64,000 nt of DNA from Candidatus Desulfolinea nitratireducens (GTDB lineage: Bacteria; Chloroflexota; Anaerolineae; Anaerolineales; Villigracilaceae). The stretch is from assembly GCA_014382535.1 (NCBI GenBank), contig JACNJN010000086.1, forward strand, positions 1-64,000, in the 5' to 3' direction. The position numbers and the translations under genes were made by a program. This document shows positions 26,988-36,202 of the stretch, piece by piece (within the stretch, counting starts at the first letter, position 1; the number at the start of each line of letters is the position of its first letter). The notes under the pieces are model-generated. The model did no database searches. It saw only the letters and a program-made list of their open reading frames with translations, and was not told where the DNA came from.

Positions 26988-28787
26988 TTATATAGCCAGG
27001 GACGTTTCGCCGGGTGGGGTATAAAACTGACGGCTATAGAGATCAGCGTAGAGACCATTTTGTGCGATCAGCTCCGCATGCTTGCCGCGCTCAACGATCT
27101 GGCCCTCATCGAGAACGAGTACCTGATCGGCGTTTCGAACAGTGGATAAACGGTGCGCAATTACGAAGGAAGTGCGGCCTTTCAGTAATTTGTCGAGAGC
27201 CCCCTGAATGAGCTTCTCGGTGCGGGTATCGATGCTGGCGGTTGCCTCATCCAGGATCAGGATGCGGGGATCGGCGAGAACGGCTCGGGCGATGGCGATC
27301 AGTTGACGTTGTCCCTGCGAGAGCAGGCTGCCACGCTCGCCGACTTCGGTTTGGTAGCCTTCAGACATCTTTTGGATGAAGCTATCGGCATTTGCCGCTT
27401 CAGCCGCAGCGACGACATCCTCGTCGGAGGCATCCAACCTCCCATAGCGGATATTGTCCATCACAGAACCAGAGAAGAGGAAGGGATCCTGGGTGACCGT
27501 CCCCATTTGGGAGCGCAGACTAAATTGACTTACATCGCGCAGATCATGATCGTCGATCAGGATACGACCTTTTTCAGCATCGTAGAAGCGCGCCAGCAAA
27601 CCGACGATGGTGGTCTTCCCCGCGCCGGTTGGGCCGACGATGGCAACTGTCTCGCCGGGGGAGGCTTCCATTGAAACGGAGGCAAGCACGGGCACGTCTG
27701 AATCGTAGGCGAAGCTGACATCCTCGAAGCTGACTTTTCCTTCAATCCGGGGCATGGTCTCTTTGCCATCCGCCAGCTCAATTTCCTTATCCAAAAGAGA
27801 AAAGATTCGTTCAGCCGCTGCAAAAGCGGATTGGGCAACTGTCCACATTTGGGCAACGGTCTGGATCGGTCGGAAGAAGTTCTGCACATATTGGATAAAG
27901 GCAATCACAGTACCGATCGTGATCGCACCGATGATCGAGAGATACCCACCATAGGCCGCGACGAGGGCGAGATCGAGGGTGGAGAGAACATCCATTGCGG
28001 GAGCAAAGGCAGATGTGATTGCGTTGGCGTTGACATTGGCATCACGATTGGCCGCATTCCGTTTGGCAAATTCGCCGACATTTCGCTCGGTGCGATTGAA
28101 GGCCTGGGCCACTTTTACGCCGGAAACCTGCTCTTCCATTTCAGCTGAGACATCACCAATCGTGGCACGGGTTTTCCGAAAGGCACGCCGTGACCAGCTT
28201 GAGAAGAATTTGGTTACATAGAGTGCGATTGGAATGACCACCAGCGCAACCAGGGCCAGCCGCCATTCAAGGAAAAGCATGGCCACCATGATCCCGATCA
28301 GCGCAAAGAGCGAGCCGACCATTTGGGCCAGTGATTGGCTGAAGAAATTATTCAACGCGTCGATATCATTGCTCAGGCGGCTCATCAGGTCCCCGGCCTG
28401 GCTGCCTTCCAGAAATTGCAGATGCAGGGTCTGCAGCTTTTTAAAGACCTCGTCACGTAAATCTGCGAGGACCTTTTGTCCGGCAGTAGACATGGTATAG
28501 ATCTGGAATCGCATTGCAAACATCCCGATGGTATAGACACCGAGCAGGGTGAGAACGGTCTTGAGCAAGCCGGCTTTATCGCCCTGGCTGATCGCTCCGT
28601 CAATGGCGCGGCCGATCAGCATCGGTCCAAGTCCCTGGGAGGCGGCATTCACCAATACCAAAATAAAGGCCGCTGCCACATATTTTTTATAGGGCGACAG
28701 GTATTTCACCAGACGCCAGACTACCTGCCCGGTATTTTGGGCGTGTTCTTCTTCTGTTTGTGCAACACGTTGCATTCCGTGCATCAT
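26988..28787 (-). CDS. ABC exporter, fused permease/ATPase
   Basis: Six-TM domain, Walker A VGPTGAGKTTIVG, LLSQGQRQLIAIARAVLADPRILILDEATASID. Confidence 0.92.
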   Translation of the reverse strand: MMHGMQRVAQTEEEHAQNTGQVVWRLVKYLSPYKKYVAAAFILVLVNAASQGLGPMLIGRAIDGAISQGDKAGLLKTVLTLLGVYTIGMFAMRFQIYTMSTAGQKVLADLRDEVFKKLQTLHLQFLEGSQAGDLMSRLSNDIDALNNFFSQSLAQMVGSLFALIGIMVAMLFLEWRLALVALVVIPIALYVTKFFSSWSRRAFRKTRATIGDVSAEMEEQVSGVKVAQAFNRTERNVGEFAKRNAANRDANVNANAITSAFAPAMDVLSTLDLALVAAYGGYLSIIGAITIGTVIAFIQYVQNFFRPIQTVAQMWTVAQSAFAAAERIFSLLDKEIELADGKETMPRIEGKVSFEDVSFAYDSDVPVLASVSMEASPGETVAIVGPTGAGKTTIVGLLARFYDAEKGRILIDDHDLRDVSQFSLRSQMGTVTQDPFLFSGSVMDNIRYGRLDASDEDVVAAAEAANADSFIQKMSEGYQTEVGERGSLLSQGQRQLIAIARAVLADPRILILDEATASIDTRTEKLIQGALDKLLKGRTSFVIAHRLSTVRNADQVLVLDEGQIVERGKHAELIAQNGLYADLYSRQFYTPPGETSLAI

Positions 28788-28813
28788 AATGATTGCTCCT
28801 GATTTTTCAGTCT

Positions 28814-28905
28814 CTGAGCGGAGCGTAGTGCAGTCGAAGAGCGTTATTATAAAGCCGTCCTTCGACTACAGGCTCAAAAGCAGTCGCCTTCCGCTCAGGA
28901 ACTGG
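28814..28905. repeat. dispersed 'ctgagcggagcg..cagtcgaag' inverted repeat
   Basis: ctgagcggagcgtagtgcagtcgaagagcg...ccgtccttcgactacaggct...ccttccgctcag. Confidence 0.6.
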
Positions 28906-30639
28906 TTAGTCTTCTTGCCCGGCAAACTGCGTTTCAAGAATTTCCATATACAGTTCGCTGGTTTCCTGTAATTCTTTATGTGTGCCTTCAGCGGCCAAAG
29001 CGCCTTTATCGAGCAGCAAAATCTTGTCTGCGCTGCGAACGGTGCTGATCCTTTGGGCGATGATGAAGGTCGTGCGTCCCTTTTGCAGCTCCTCGAGGGC
29101 CTGCTGAATTTTATATTCTGTTTCTGCGTCCACCGATGAAGTGGAATCGTCCATTATGAGAATACGCGGATCCAGCAGCAGTGCGCGGGCGATGGCAATC
29201 CTCTGTTTTTGGCCACCGGAAAGCCCAACGCCACGCTCGCCAACGGGAGTATCATATCCTTCTGCTTGTTCCAAAATAAACTCATGTGCCTGGGCAGCCT
29301 GCGCCACGGCAGTCACTTCCTCAAGCGTTGCTTCGGGGCGCCCGTAGGCGATATTCTCTCGGATCGTGCCGGTGAAAAGGGTGGTTTCCTGAAGTACGAT
29401 ACCGATCTGCGAGCGGAGCGAATCGAGGGTTACTTCGCGGATATCCTTCCCGTCGATCAGGACAGCCCCGTCGGAGACATCATAGAAGCGAGGGATCAGG
29501 GTGATGATGGATGACTTCCCGGCGCCGGTTTGGCCGAGAATGGCAATGGTTTCTCCTGGCTCAGCGACGAAGCTCAGATCTTTGACGACGTCTGATTCGG
29601 CACCGATATAACGGAAGCGCACATCCCGGAGTTCGACCCGCCCCTCGACTTTGGGCAGGCTGATTGCATCAGGAGCATCTTCCACTTCCGATTTGGCATC
29701 CAGCACATCAAAGAGACGCTGTGCGGATGCCTCTGCGCGCGAAAGCATCGCCCCGATCATTCCCATCATAAACATTGGCATCAGGAGGTAAATCAGATAG
29801 CCAGTAAAGGCAACCAATTCGCCAAGGGTGAGGGTACCGTTGATGACTAAGAGTCCGCCCATGCCGATGACGATGACCATGCCGATATTTCCCATAAAAA
29901 AGACCAGCGGGAAAAAGGCGGTGAAAAGTTTGATCATCGAGATATTCGCATCCAGCAGGTCAATATTGGCTGTGCCGTAACGCTCGATCTCATACCCTTC
30001 GCGTGCGAAAGCCTTGACGATCCGCATCCCGGCCAGATTCTCCTGCAAAATAGTATTCAGTGTTCCCAACTTTTGTTGCACAATGCGCGACATGGGCATG
30101 ATCTTTTTTACGAAAATCATAAAAATCAACCCTACGCCGGGGAGAATGAGCATAACCAATAAGGTCAATTTCCAATTCAAGGTAAAGAGCATCACTATTG
30201 TACCGATCAGCAAAAAGATGGCTGAAACAAGGTGCAATAATCCGCTCCCAAGGAACATGCGCACCAACTCGACGTCGGAGGTCATCCGGGTCATTAATTT
30301 GCCGGTATGTGAACGATCATGATAAGAGAAGCTTAGATTCTGCAATTTCTCAAAGATGCTGTTCCGTAATTCATAGGCCACACCCTGTGATGTGACCTCG
30401 CCAAGATAGCCCTGCAAGAAATTGAAAATGCCGCGTACCGCAGCAACGCCAATGAGAGCAATGACCACCCCCCAAACCACGTCCATATTGAGATCAGAAA
30501 TACCATCATCGATAAGGCGTTGTAAAAGTTTGGGGGAAACAAGGTTGGCGGCATTGACCAGCAGGAGGCTGAGCAATGCGCCTGCGGTTGGTAGCAGATA
30601 TTTCTGCAGATACGTGAATGTTCGTTTAATTCCAGTCAT
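28906..30639 (-). CDS. ABC exporter, fused permease/ATPase
   Basis: LGQTGAGKSSIITLIPRFYD, GVGLSGGQKQRIAIARALLLDPRILIMDDSTSSVD. Confidence 0.92.
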   Translation of the reverse strand: MTGIKRTFTYLQKYLLPTAGALLSLLLVNAANLVSPKLLQRLIDDGISDLNMDVVWGVVIALIGVAAVRGIFNFLQGYLGEVTSQGVAYELRNSIFEKLQNLSFSYHDRSHTGKLMTRMTSDVELVRMFLGSGLLHLVSAIFLLIGTIVMLFTLNWKLTLLVMLILPGVGLIFMIFVKKIMPMSRIVQQKLGTLNTILQENLAGMRIVKAFAREGYEIERYGTANIDLLDANISMIKLFTAFFPLVFFMGNIGMVIVIGMGGLLVINGTLTLGELVAFTGYLIYLLMPMFMMGMIGAMLSRAEASAQRLFDVLDAKSEVEDAPDAISLPKVEGRVELRDVRFRYIGAESDVVKDLSFVAEPGETIAILGQTGAGKSSIITLIPRFYDVSDGAVLIDGKDIREVTLDSLRSQIGIVLQETTLFTGTIRENIAYGRPEATLEEVTAVAQAAQAHEFILEQAEGYDTPVGERGVGLSGGQKQRIAIARALLLDPRILIMDDSTSSVDAETEYKIQQALEELQKGRTTFIIAQRISTVRSADKILLLDKGALAAEGTHKELQETSELYMEILETQFAGQED

Positions 30640-30758
30640 TATTTTCCTTTATTAATTAAGAATTGTACGCGGATCTTCGCTGATTGAGCAGATTTTCATA
30701 GGTAAAGCATTTTAAAAAATCTGCGTAAATCAGTCTGATCTGTACAATTCGCGTCCTA

Positions 30759-31352
30759 TTATTTTTTAATTCCGTCCCAAAACAAATCGACAGCCATTTG
30801 GGCGTCATTTTGCGAGATATTTTTGCCCTCTCCACCAGCGGCATGATGCTGTAGTCCATGCAGCATGCCAAGAAGTAGCGCAGCAGCTTCTTCTGGATTC
30901 GGTTTCTTTTTGATCTGACCAGATTGCTGAGCGAGTTTTATCGCTTCGATCAGCGGCTGGCTGATGGATTTCATCAACAGCCCTCGATGCGATCCAGGAG
31001 CCTTGAGGTGTTTCATGTTTCTGCGCAGCATGAAGATTGGCGCATGCTGGCCTGCGATGGTATCCACATAGGTGGTCAGAATAGCGACAATCCGTTCTCG
31101 CGGGGAATCGATATTTGCCCCGGCAAGAGTCATTTGATCATGCAAACGTTCGGCGTGACGCTGCATCACCTCCATAAATAAGCTTTCTTTATTGGGAAAG
31201 TGATAATAAATGGCAGCGTTTGTAACACCACAATCATGGGCGATCTCGCGGATCGAGGCCGATTTATAACCGTGCTCTGTAAAAAGAGTTTCGGCAATGT
31301 CAAGTATGTGATCGCGCCCGACACGTGGGTGAGGGGTCATAAACTTCTCCAA
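30759..31352 (-). CDS. TetR/AcrR family transcriptional regulator
   Basis: ILDIAETLFTEHGYKSASIREIAHDCGVTNAAIYYHFPNKESLFMEVM; M at 31340 possible start. Confidence 0.9.
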   Translation of the reverse strand: MEKFMTPHPRVGRDHILDIAETLFTEHGYKSASIREIAHDCGVTNAAIYYHFPNKESLFMEVMQRHAERLHDQMTLAGANIDSPRERIVAILTTYVDTIAGQHAPIFMLRRNMKHLKAPGSHRGLLMKSISQPLIEAIKLAQQSGQIKKKPNPEEAAALLLGMLHGLQHHAAGGEGKNISQNDAQMAVDLFWDGIKK

Positions 31353-31559
31353 AACTAAACTTACTGAACGTATGGTAAGTTATAGCCCTTTCCCTATTGA
31401 AGGTCAAGAGAGTTGACATAAGAAAGACATAAGAATTATTGTAATGAATCTTTAAGGGTTTTGCCTCTTGACTTTTTAGAACAACTGTTCTATATTGTAG
31501 CTATCCCAGCTTCAATCCTTTTTACACATGGCGTTTTACCCAAAATAAAGGAGGCAGCC

Positions 31560-32264
31560 ATGAACAAAACTTCTATCAGACCATTCTCATCTCTCCCAAA
31601 AGGCAACCTTCAACGAGGTCAACTATTTGGTTTTATCCTGCTTGGTGCGTTGCTCTCATTTGAGATCTTTAACTTTGGATCAACCGACTTCGCTCTGCGA
31701 GATTTATTGGGCGATTTGCGTTTTCTTGGCGTACGCTGGGCTACCATCCTTGCGCTGGCCTTTTGCGGCATAGACTTTGCAGGTGTTGCCCGGCTCTTCA
31801 CGCCCGAACAAGGCAGCGATGAACCTGCCGAAGTCTGGTATCTTTTCGGGGCCTGGCTTCTCGCCGCCGCGATGAATGCGATGCTCACCTGGTGGGGAGT
31901 CTCTGTTGCGATGCTCAAAAATCCGGCCTTGGGTAGCGCTGTAGTAACCCAGGCAACACTGACCAAAGCCGTCCCTATATTTGTCGCGCTCGTTGTTTGG
32001 CTGACGCGTGTCCTGATCATTGGAGCCTTCTCCATTGCCGGAGAGCGAATTTTTAGTATGGCAGATCAGCCCTCCCAGAAGAGAAGCTTCACTCGTAACA
32101 ATAAATCAGTGCCCCAGAGTCCAGCTCGACAAACTTTTCGGCCTGCCCCGAAGCAGGCCACCTATTCAGCGAACTCGCGTAACGAATCCCAATCTGAACC
32201 GAGTTATCATCCTGTCGGATTGAGCGCCAGTTCCAGAGACGATAATCAACCCCCGTGGAGGTGA
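31560..32264 (+). CDS. hypothetical membrane protein
   Basis: ORF open from 31461; start at 31560 preceded by SD aaaggagg; four hydrophobic segments. Confidence 0.7.
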   Translation: MNKTSIRPFSSLPKGNLQRGQLFGFILLGALLSFEIFNFGSTDFALRDLLGDLRFLGVRWATILALAFCGIDFAGVARLFTPEQGSDEPAEVWYLFGAWLLAAAMNAMLTWWGVSVAMLKNPALGSAVVTQATLTKAVPIFVALVVWLTRVLIIGAFSIAGERIFSMADQPSQKRSFTRNNKSVPQSPARQTFRPAPKQATYSANSRNESQSEPSYHPVGLSASSRDDNQPPWR

Positions 32265-32316
32265 ACATAATAAGAAACGGAATAATTGCTTTACTCAATC
32301 CAACCTTTCTAAACAG

Positions 32317-32357
32317 ACAAGAAGACACCCTGAAAATTCTCAGGGTGTCTTCTTGTT
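32317..32357. terminator. strong hairpin terminator
   Basis: acaagaagacaccctga...cagggtgtcttcttgt. Confidence 0.75.
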
Positions 32358-32457
32358 AATCTTCCTTTCCAGATTAAATTCTGGAATTTAAATAAATCAG
32401 TCAATCTTTTTTTAGGTCGACATTGGAAAGCCTGAGTTGCGGATAAGGGATCGGTGC

Positions 32458-32567
32458 GGGATACCCTTTCGGGCAAAAGCCCTTTAGGTTACACGTTAAT
32501 CCCTGCCTTATGACATGAAAGTCGGATAAACCCGTTTTTTTTCCTAGCCCGAAGGGCTTCCATCCTG
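32458..32567. repeat. composite palindromic repeat region
   Basis: taccctttcgggca...acacgtta (cf. 26840-26862) followed by gaaagtcggataaacccg...agcccgaagggcttccat (cf. 62953-62998). Confidence 0.6.
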
Positions 32568-32664
32568 GTGGAGACTGAGTAGTTACCGAGTTTATCACAA
32601 AAAGCCTTGCCGCCTTTTCTCTCTTGTGCTATATTCAGTGCAGTTAAGTAAAAACTTAAATGCC

Positions 32665-33639
32665 ATGAAAAAAGCTACCTCTATCACCTCCTTTGAACAG
32701 ACCAGGCTCCTTGCTGACGCTCGCCGGATGAAGATTTTGCAGTGGCTGATGGATGCACCAGCTACGCTTACACAGCTTGGGCAGAGACTCGGTCAATCGC
32801 CAGCGCGGGTGCGGCATCACATCCAAAAACTGGTGGATGCTGATTTGGTGGAGCAAAGCGAAATCCGCGTGCGTGGCACGGTCACTGAAAAATTTTATCG
32901 TGCCAAAGCGGGTGCCTTCCTCATTCAAAAATTGATCCTGCCTGAGGGGGATCGCCCCGCACTTCTTTTCGCAGGCAGTCATGATCTGGTCATTGAAAAA
33001 ATTGCCGAAAAATTATCCCCTACCCTTGACATTATTTTATATCCTGTTGGTTCACTGGATGGGCTGATCAATCTCCGGCAGGGGCTTTGTCATCTGAGTG
33101 GCGCGCATCTGCTGGATAAGAGCGGCGACTATAACACACCTTACCTCAGCCGAATTTTTCCTCAGCGGAGTTTGCAGGTGGTGACGCTGGCCCATCGTGT
33201 GCAGGGGCTGATCCTAGCGCCATCCAACCCGATGGGAATTCGTAATTTGAGTGACCTTGCGCGGGAAGATATTCGTTTTGCAAATCGCAATGCTGGTTCA
33301 GGGACGCGTATTTGGCTGGATGAAAAATTACGTGAAGAGAATATTCCTGTTGCAGAAATTAATGGGTATGATAATGTCTCTACCACGCATACTGCAGCCG
33401 CACAAAAAGTGCAGCAAGGTCATGCAGATGCCGCTATTGGTTTACAAGCCGCCGCGCTGCAATCCGAACTTGATTTCCTCCCCCTTTTTGAAGAACGCTT
33501 CGATTTAGTTGTTCCCGAAGTCCACGCTAAAACCGCAGCTCCGCTCTTCGAAGTAATTCAAACAAAGGCCTTCCGAGTCACCGCGCAATCTCTCACTGGT
33601 TACAACGTCGCACATAGCGGCGAGCAAATCATCTATTAA
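32665..33639 (+). CDS. HTH (ArsR-like) regulator fused to molybdate/tungstate-type substrate-binding domain
   Basis: ADARRMKILQWLMDAPATLTQLGQRLGQSPARVRHHIQKLVDADLVEQ plus PBP-like domain LAREDIRFANRNAGSGTRIWLDEKL...HTAAAQKVQQGHADAAIGLQAAA. Confidence 0.85.
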   Translation: MKKATSITSFEQTRLLADARRMKILQWLMDAPATLTQLGQRLGQSPARVRHHIQKLVDADLVEQSEIRVRGTVTEKFYRAKAGAFLIQKLILPEGDRPALLFAGSHDLVIEKIAEKLSPTLDIILYPVGSLDGLINLRQGLCHLSGAHLLDKSGDYNTPYLSRIFPQRSLQVVTLAHRVQGLILAPSNPMGIRNLSDLAREDIRFANRNAGSGTRIWLDEKLREENIPVAEINGYDNVSTTHTAAAQKVQQGHADAAIGLQAAALQSELDFLPLFEERFDLVVPEVHAKTAAPLFEVIQTKAFRVTAQSLTGYNVAHSGEQIIY

Positions 33640-33648
33640 AGGAATTAA

Positions 33649-34674
33649 ATGAAGAAAAATTGGAAGTGGCATAAACTACATGATGTGAATTTACCCTTAA
33701 GGGCACTCGTGCGAGCGGAGATTGCGAAGCGAAGCAATCTCGTCCAATTTAGAGAAATCTATATATTGCGAGACTGCTTCGTCGGGCTGTCGCCCTCCTC
33801 GCAGAATCGTCTTTTCATTTATTTTGAGCCACTACCGAAAAATTTTGTCATCACTGCCTTATTGCTCATCTTGTCACTGACCGCCTGTGGATCTACTGTG
33901 CAAGCGAATACCAATCTGATCCTTGCCACGACCACCAGCACGCAGGATTCTGGCCTCCTTGACGAGCTTGTGCCTCTCTTTGAAGAGCTGAGTGGCTACA
34001 CCGTTCAGACCATAGCGGTTGGCACCGGTGCCGCCCTAAAGATGGCAGAAGAAGGTAATGCAGATGTTCTTCTCGTCCACGCACCCTCTGCAGAACTGGT
34101 TTTGATGGATGCGGGCTTTGGCAAAGATCGGATGCTCATCATGCATAATGATTTTGTGATTGTAGGTCCTGCCGATGATCCCGCAGAGATTCGCTCCTTG
34201 ACTTCGGCTGGCGAGGCGTTTAGCAATATATTCAACACTGAAGCCGGATTCGTCTCCCGCGGCGACGACTCGGGGACGCACAAGAAAGAGAGATCCCTGT
34301 GGGCAAGTGCGGATCTGACTCCTGCCTGGGATGGATATATCGAATCCGGACAGGGCATGGGTGCGACCCTCATCATCGCCTCTGAAAAGCAGGCCTACAC
34401 AATGACTGACCGCGCCACCTATCTTGCCATCCGGGATAATCTTGAACTCGAGATTTTGGTTGAAGGGGATGAGATCCTGCTGAATGTTTACCATGTCATG
34501 ACGGTCAATCCTGATCTATGGGAAAACACCAATTATGAAGCTGCACTTGCTTTTGCCGAATTTTTGACCAGCAACGAGACTCAAGCTATCATCAAAGAAT
34601 TTGGGATCGATAAATATGGGCAGCCCCTCTTCTTCCCAGATGCGGATAAAACCGATGCAGAATTAGGTTTATAA
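33649..34674 (+). CDS. tupA: tungstate ABC transporter substrate-binding protein (TupA-like) with repeat-derived N-terminal extension
   Basis: LILATTTSTQDSGLLDELVPLFEELSGYTVQTIAVGTGAALKMAEEGNADVLLVHAPSAE; lipobox LSLTACGS appears about 80 residues after the SD-linked ATG. Confidence 0.88.
   Translation: MKKNWKWHKLHDVNLPLRALVRAEIAKRSNLVQFREIYILRDCFVGLSPSSQNRLFIYFEPLPKNFVITALLLILSLTACGSTVQANTNLILATTTSTQDSGLLDELVPLFEELSGYTVQTIAVGTGAALKMAEEGNADVLLVHAPSAELVLMDAGFGKDRMLIMHNDFVIVGPADDPAEIRSLTSAGEAFSNIFNTEAGFVSRGDDSGTHKKERSLWASADLTPAWDGYIESGQGMGATLIIASEKQAYTMTDRATYLAIRDNLELEILVEGDEILLNVYHVMTVNPDLWENTNYEAALAFAEFLTSNETQAIIKEFGIDKYGQPLFFPDADKTDAELGL
33709..33809. repeat. dispersed about 100-bp repeat in the tupA 5' coding region
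   Basis: gtgcgagcggagattgcgaagcgaagcaatctcg...agactgcttcgtcgggctgtcgccctcctcgcagaatcg; reverse-complement copy at 53126-53212. Confidence 0.85.
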
Positions 34675-34684
34675 TCTTTCATAC

Positions 34685-34712
34685 GCAGGGGCGAAGGGCC
34701 GTCGCCCCTACA
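34685..34712. repeat. dispersed 'aggggcgaagggccgtcgcccct' hairpin
   Basis: caggggcgaagggccgtcgcccctac inverted repeat just before tupB. Confidence 0.7.
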
Positions 34713-34722
34713 GTAAACCAAT

Positions 34723-35373
34723 ATGATATTCGACGCCGAAGTCTTCCAAATCACAATTCTCTCTCTGCAAATCTCCGCCCTTGCGACGGGGATTAGCCTT
34801 TTAATTGGACTGCCACTAGGTACAATGCTCGCACTGGGCAAATTTTGGGGGCGTTCCTTTTTCCTGAGCATTGTCAACACCGGGATGGGATTGCCCCCGG
34901 TCGTCGTCGGTCTCTTTGTGGCGATGATGCTGTGGCGATCGGGCCCTTTTGGTGATTTGCACCTCATCTATACACCCATGGCGATCATTATTGCACAAAC
35001 GGTCATCTCCGCCCCGGTCGTGATAGGGTTGACAGCCGCCGCTCTGCAATCGCTTGATCCGCGTCTACAGCTTCAACTCTATGGCTTGGGAGCATCACGC
35101 TTGCAAATGATCTGGGCGTTGTGGCGGGAGGCGCGTCTGCCGCTTTTGGCCGCATTAATGGCAGGATTTGGCTCGGTCATCTCTGAAGTGGGGGCCTCAA
35201 TGATGGTGGGCGGCAATATTCGTCACCAGACCAGGGTTTTAACGACGGCAATAGTGTTGGAAACAGGCAAAGGCAATTTTGATATCGCCATCGCCCTTGG
35301 CGTGTTGCTGCTTACGATCACATTTTTGGTTAACTGGGCATTAACCTGGATCCAACAAAAAGGGGCAAGATGA
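34723..35373 (+). CDS. tupB: tungstate ABC transporter permease (TupB-like)
   Basis: ATGISLLIGLPLGTMLALGKFWGRSFFLSIVNTGMGLPPVVVGLFVAMMLWRSGPFG...VISEVGASMMVGGNIRHQTRVLTTAIVLET. Confidence 0.9.
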   Translation: MIFDAEVFQITILSLQISALATGISLLIGLPLGTMLALGKFWGRSFFLSIVNTGMGLPPVVVGLFVAMMLWRSGPFGDLHLIYTPMAIIIAQTVISAPVVIGLTAAALQSLDPRLQLQLYGLGASRLQMIWALWREARLPLLAALMAGFGSVISEVGASMMVGGNIRHQTRVLTTAIVLETGKGNFDIAIALGVLLLTITFLVNWALTWIQQKGAR

Positions 35374-36200
35374 CGGGTAAAAAAAGCCTCACCACCAGGA
35401 ACACAAAGAGCACGAAGAAAAGCAAAAAATCTGTGAAAACTGTGGAGAAAAATGCTCTTGTCAAAATACGTGATCTGGAGATTCAGCGCGGCAAAGATAC
35501 TGTCCTGCATGTTCCCGCGTTGGATATTCTCTATGGGGAGGTCTTGGCCGTCGTTGGTCCAAATGGAGCAGGAAAAAGCACCTTGCTTCTGGCGTTGGCC
35601 CGCCTGCTTAAGCCAGAGCGAGGAGAAATATTATTTAGCGACAAGCATTCTGCAGCGTATAAACAAGTCCAGATGGAGTCTGATACGATTTATCGTCGCC
35701 GTATCGCGCTGGTGATGCAGGATCCGCTTTTATTTGATCGATCAGTTTTCGAAAACGTGGCCTCCGGACTGCTTTTTAGGGGGGTGGAAAAAAATGAAAT
35801 CAAGATCAAAGTACCGCTTTGGCTGGACCGATTGGGAGTGGCGCATTTATCAGAGAGACGAGGGGGAAAGCTCTCCGGTGGCGAAGCACAGCGCGTCAGC
35901 CTCGCACGGGCGTTGATCCTGGAACCTGAATTACTCCTGCTCGATGAACCATTTTCTGCACTGGATCCTCCCACACGAGCGCAACTCTTGGATGATTTGG
36001 GGAAATTATTAAATGAAACTTCCACGACAACTGTGTTCGTGACACATGATCTTCCCGAAGCTGCACAACTGGCTACTCGGATGGCAGTGATCATGAAGAA
36101 TCAACTGCGCCAGGTGGGAGAACCGGATGCAATTTTTGCAAATCCGGCCTCTACTGATGTAGCCCGGTTTTTTGGAAATAATAAAAATATCCTCCCTTAA
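35370..36200 (+). CDS. tupC: tungstate ABC transporter ATP-binding protein (TupC-like)
   Basis: VVGPNGAGKSTLLLALARLLKPERGEI; LSGGEAQRVSLARALILEPELLLLDEPFSALD; ATGA overlap with tupB. Confidence 0.9.
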   Translation: MTGKKSLTTRNTKSTKKSKKSVKTVEKNALVKIRDLEIQRGKDTVLHVPALDILYGEVLAVVGPNGAGKSTLLLALARLLKPERGEILFSDKHSAAYKQVQMESDTIYRRRIALVMQDPLLFDRSVFENVASGLLFRGVEKNEIKIKVPLWLDRLGVAHLSERRGGKLSGGEAQRVSLARALILEPELLLLDEPFSALDPPTRAQLLDDLGKLLNETSTTTVFVTHDLPEAAQLATRMAVIMKNQLRQVGEPDAIFANPASTDVARFFGNNKNILP

Positions 36201-36202
36201 AC

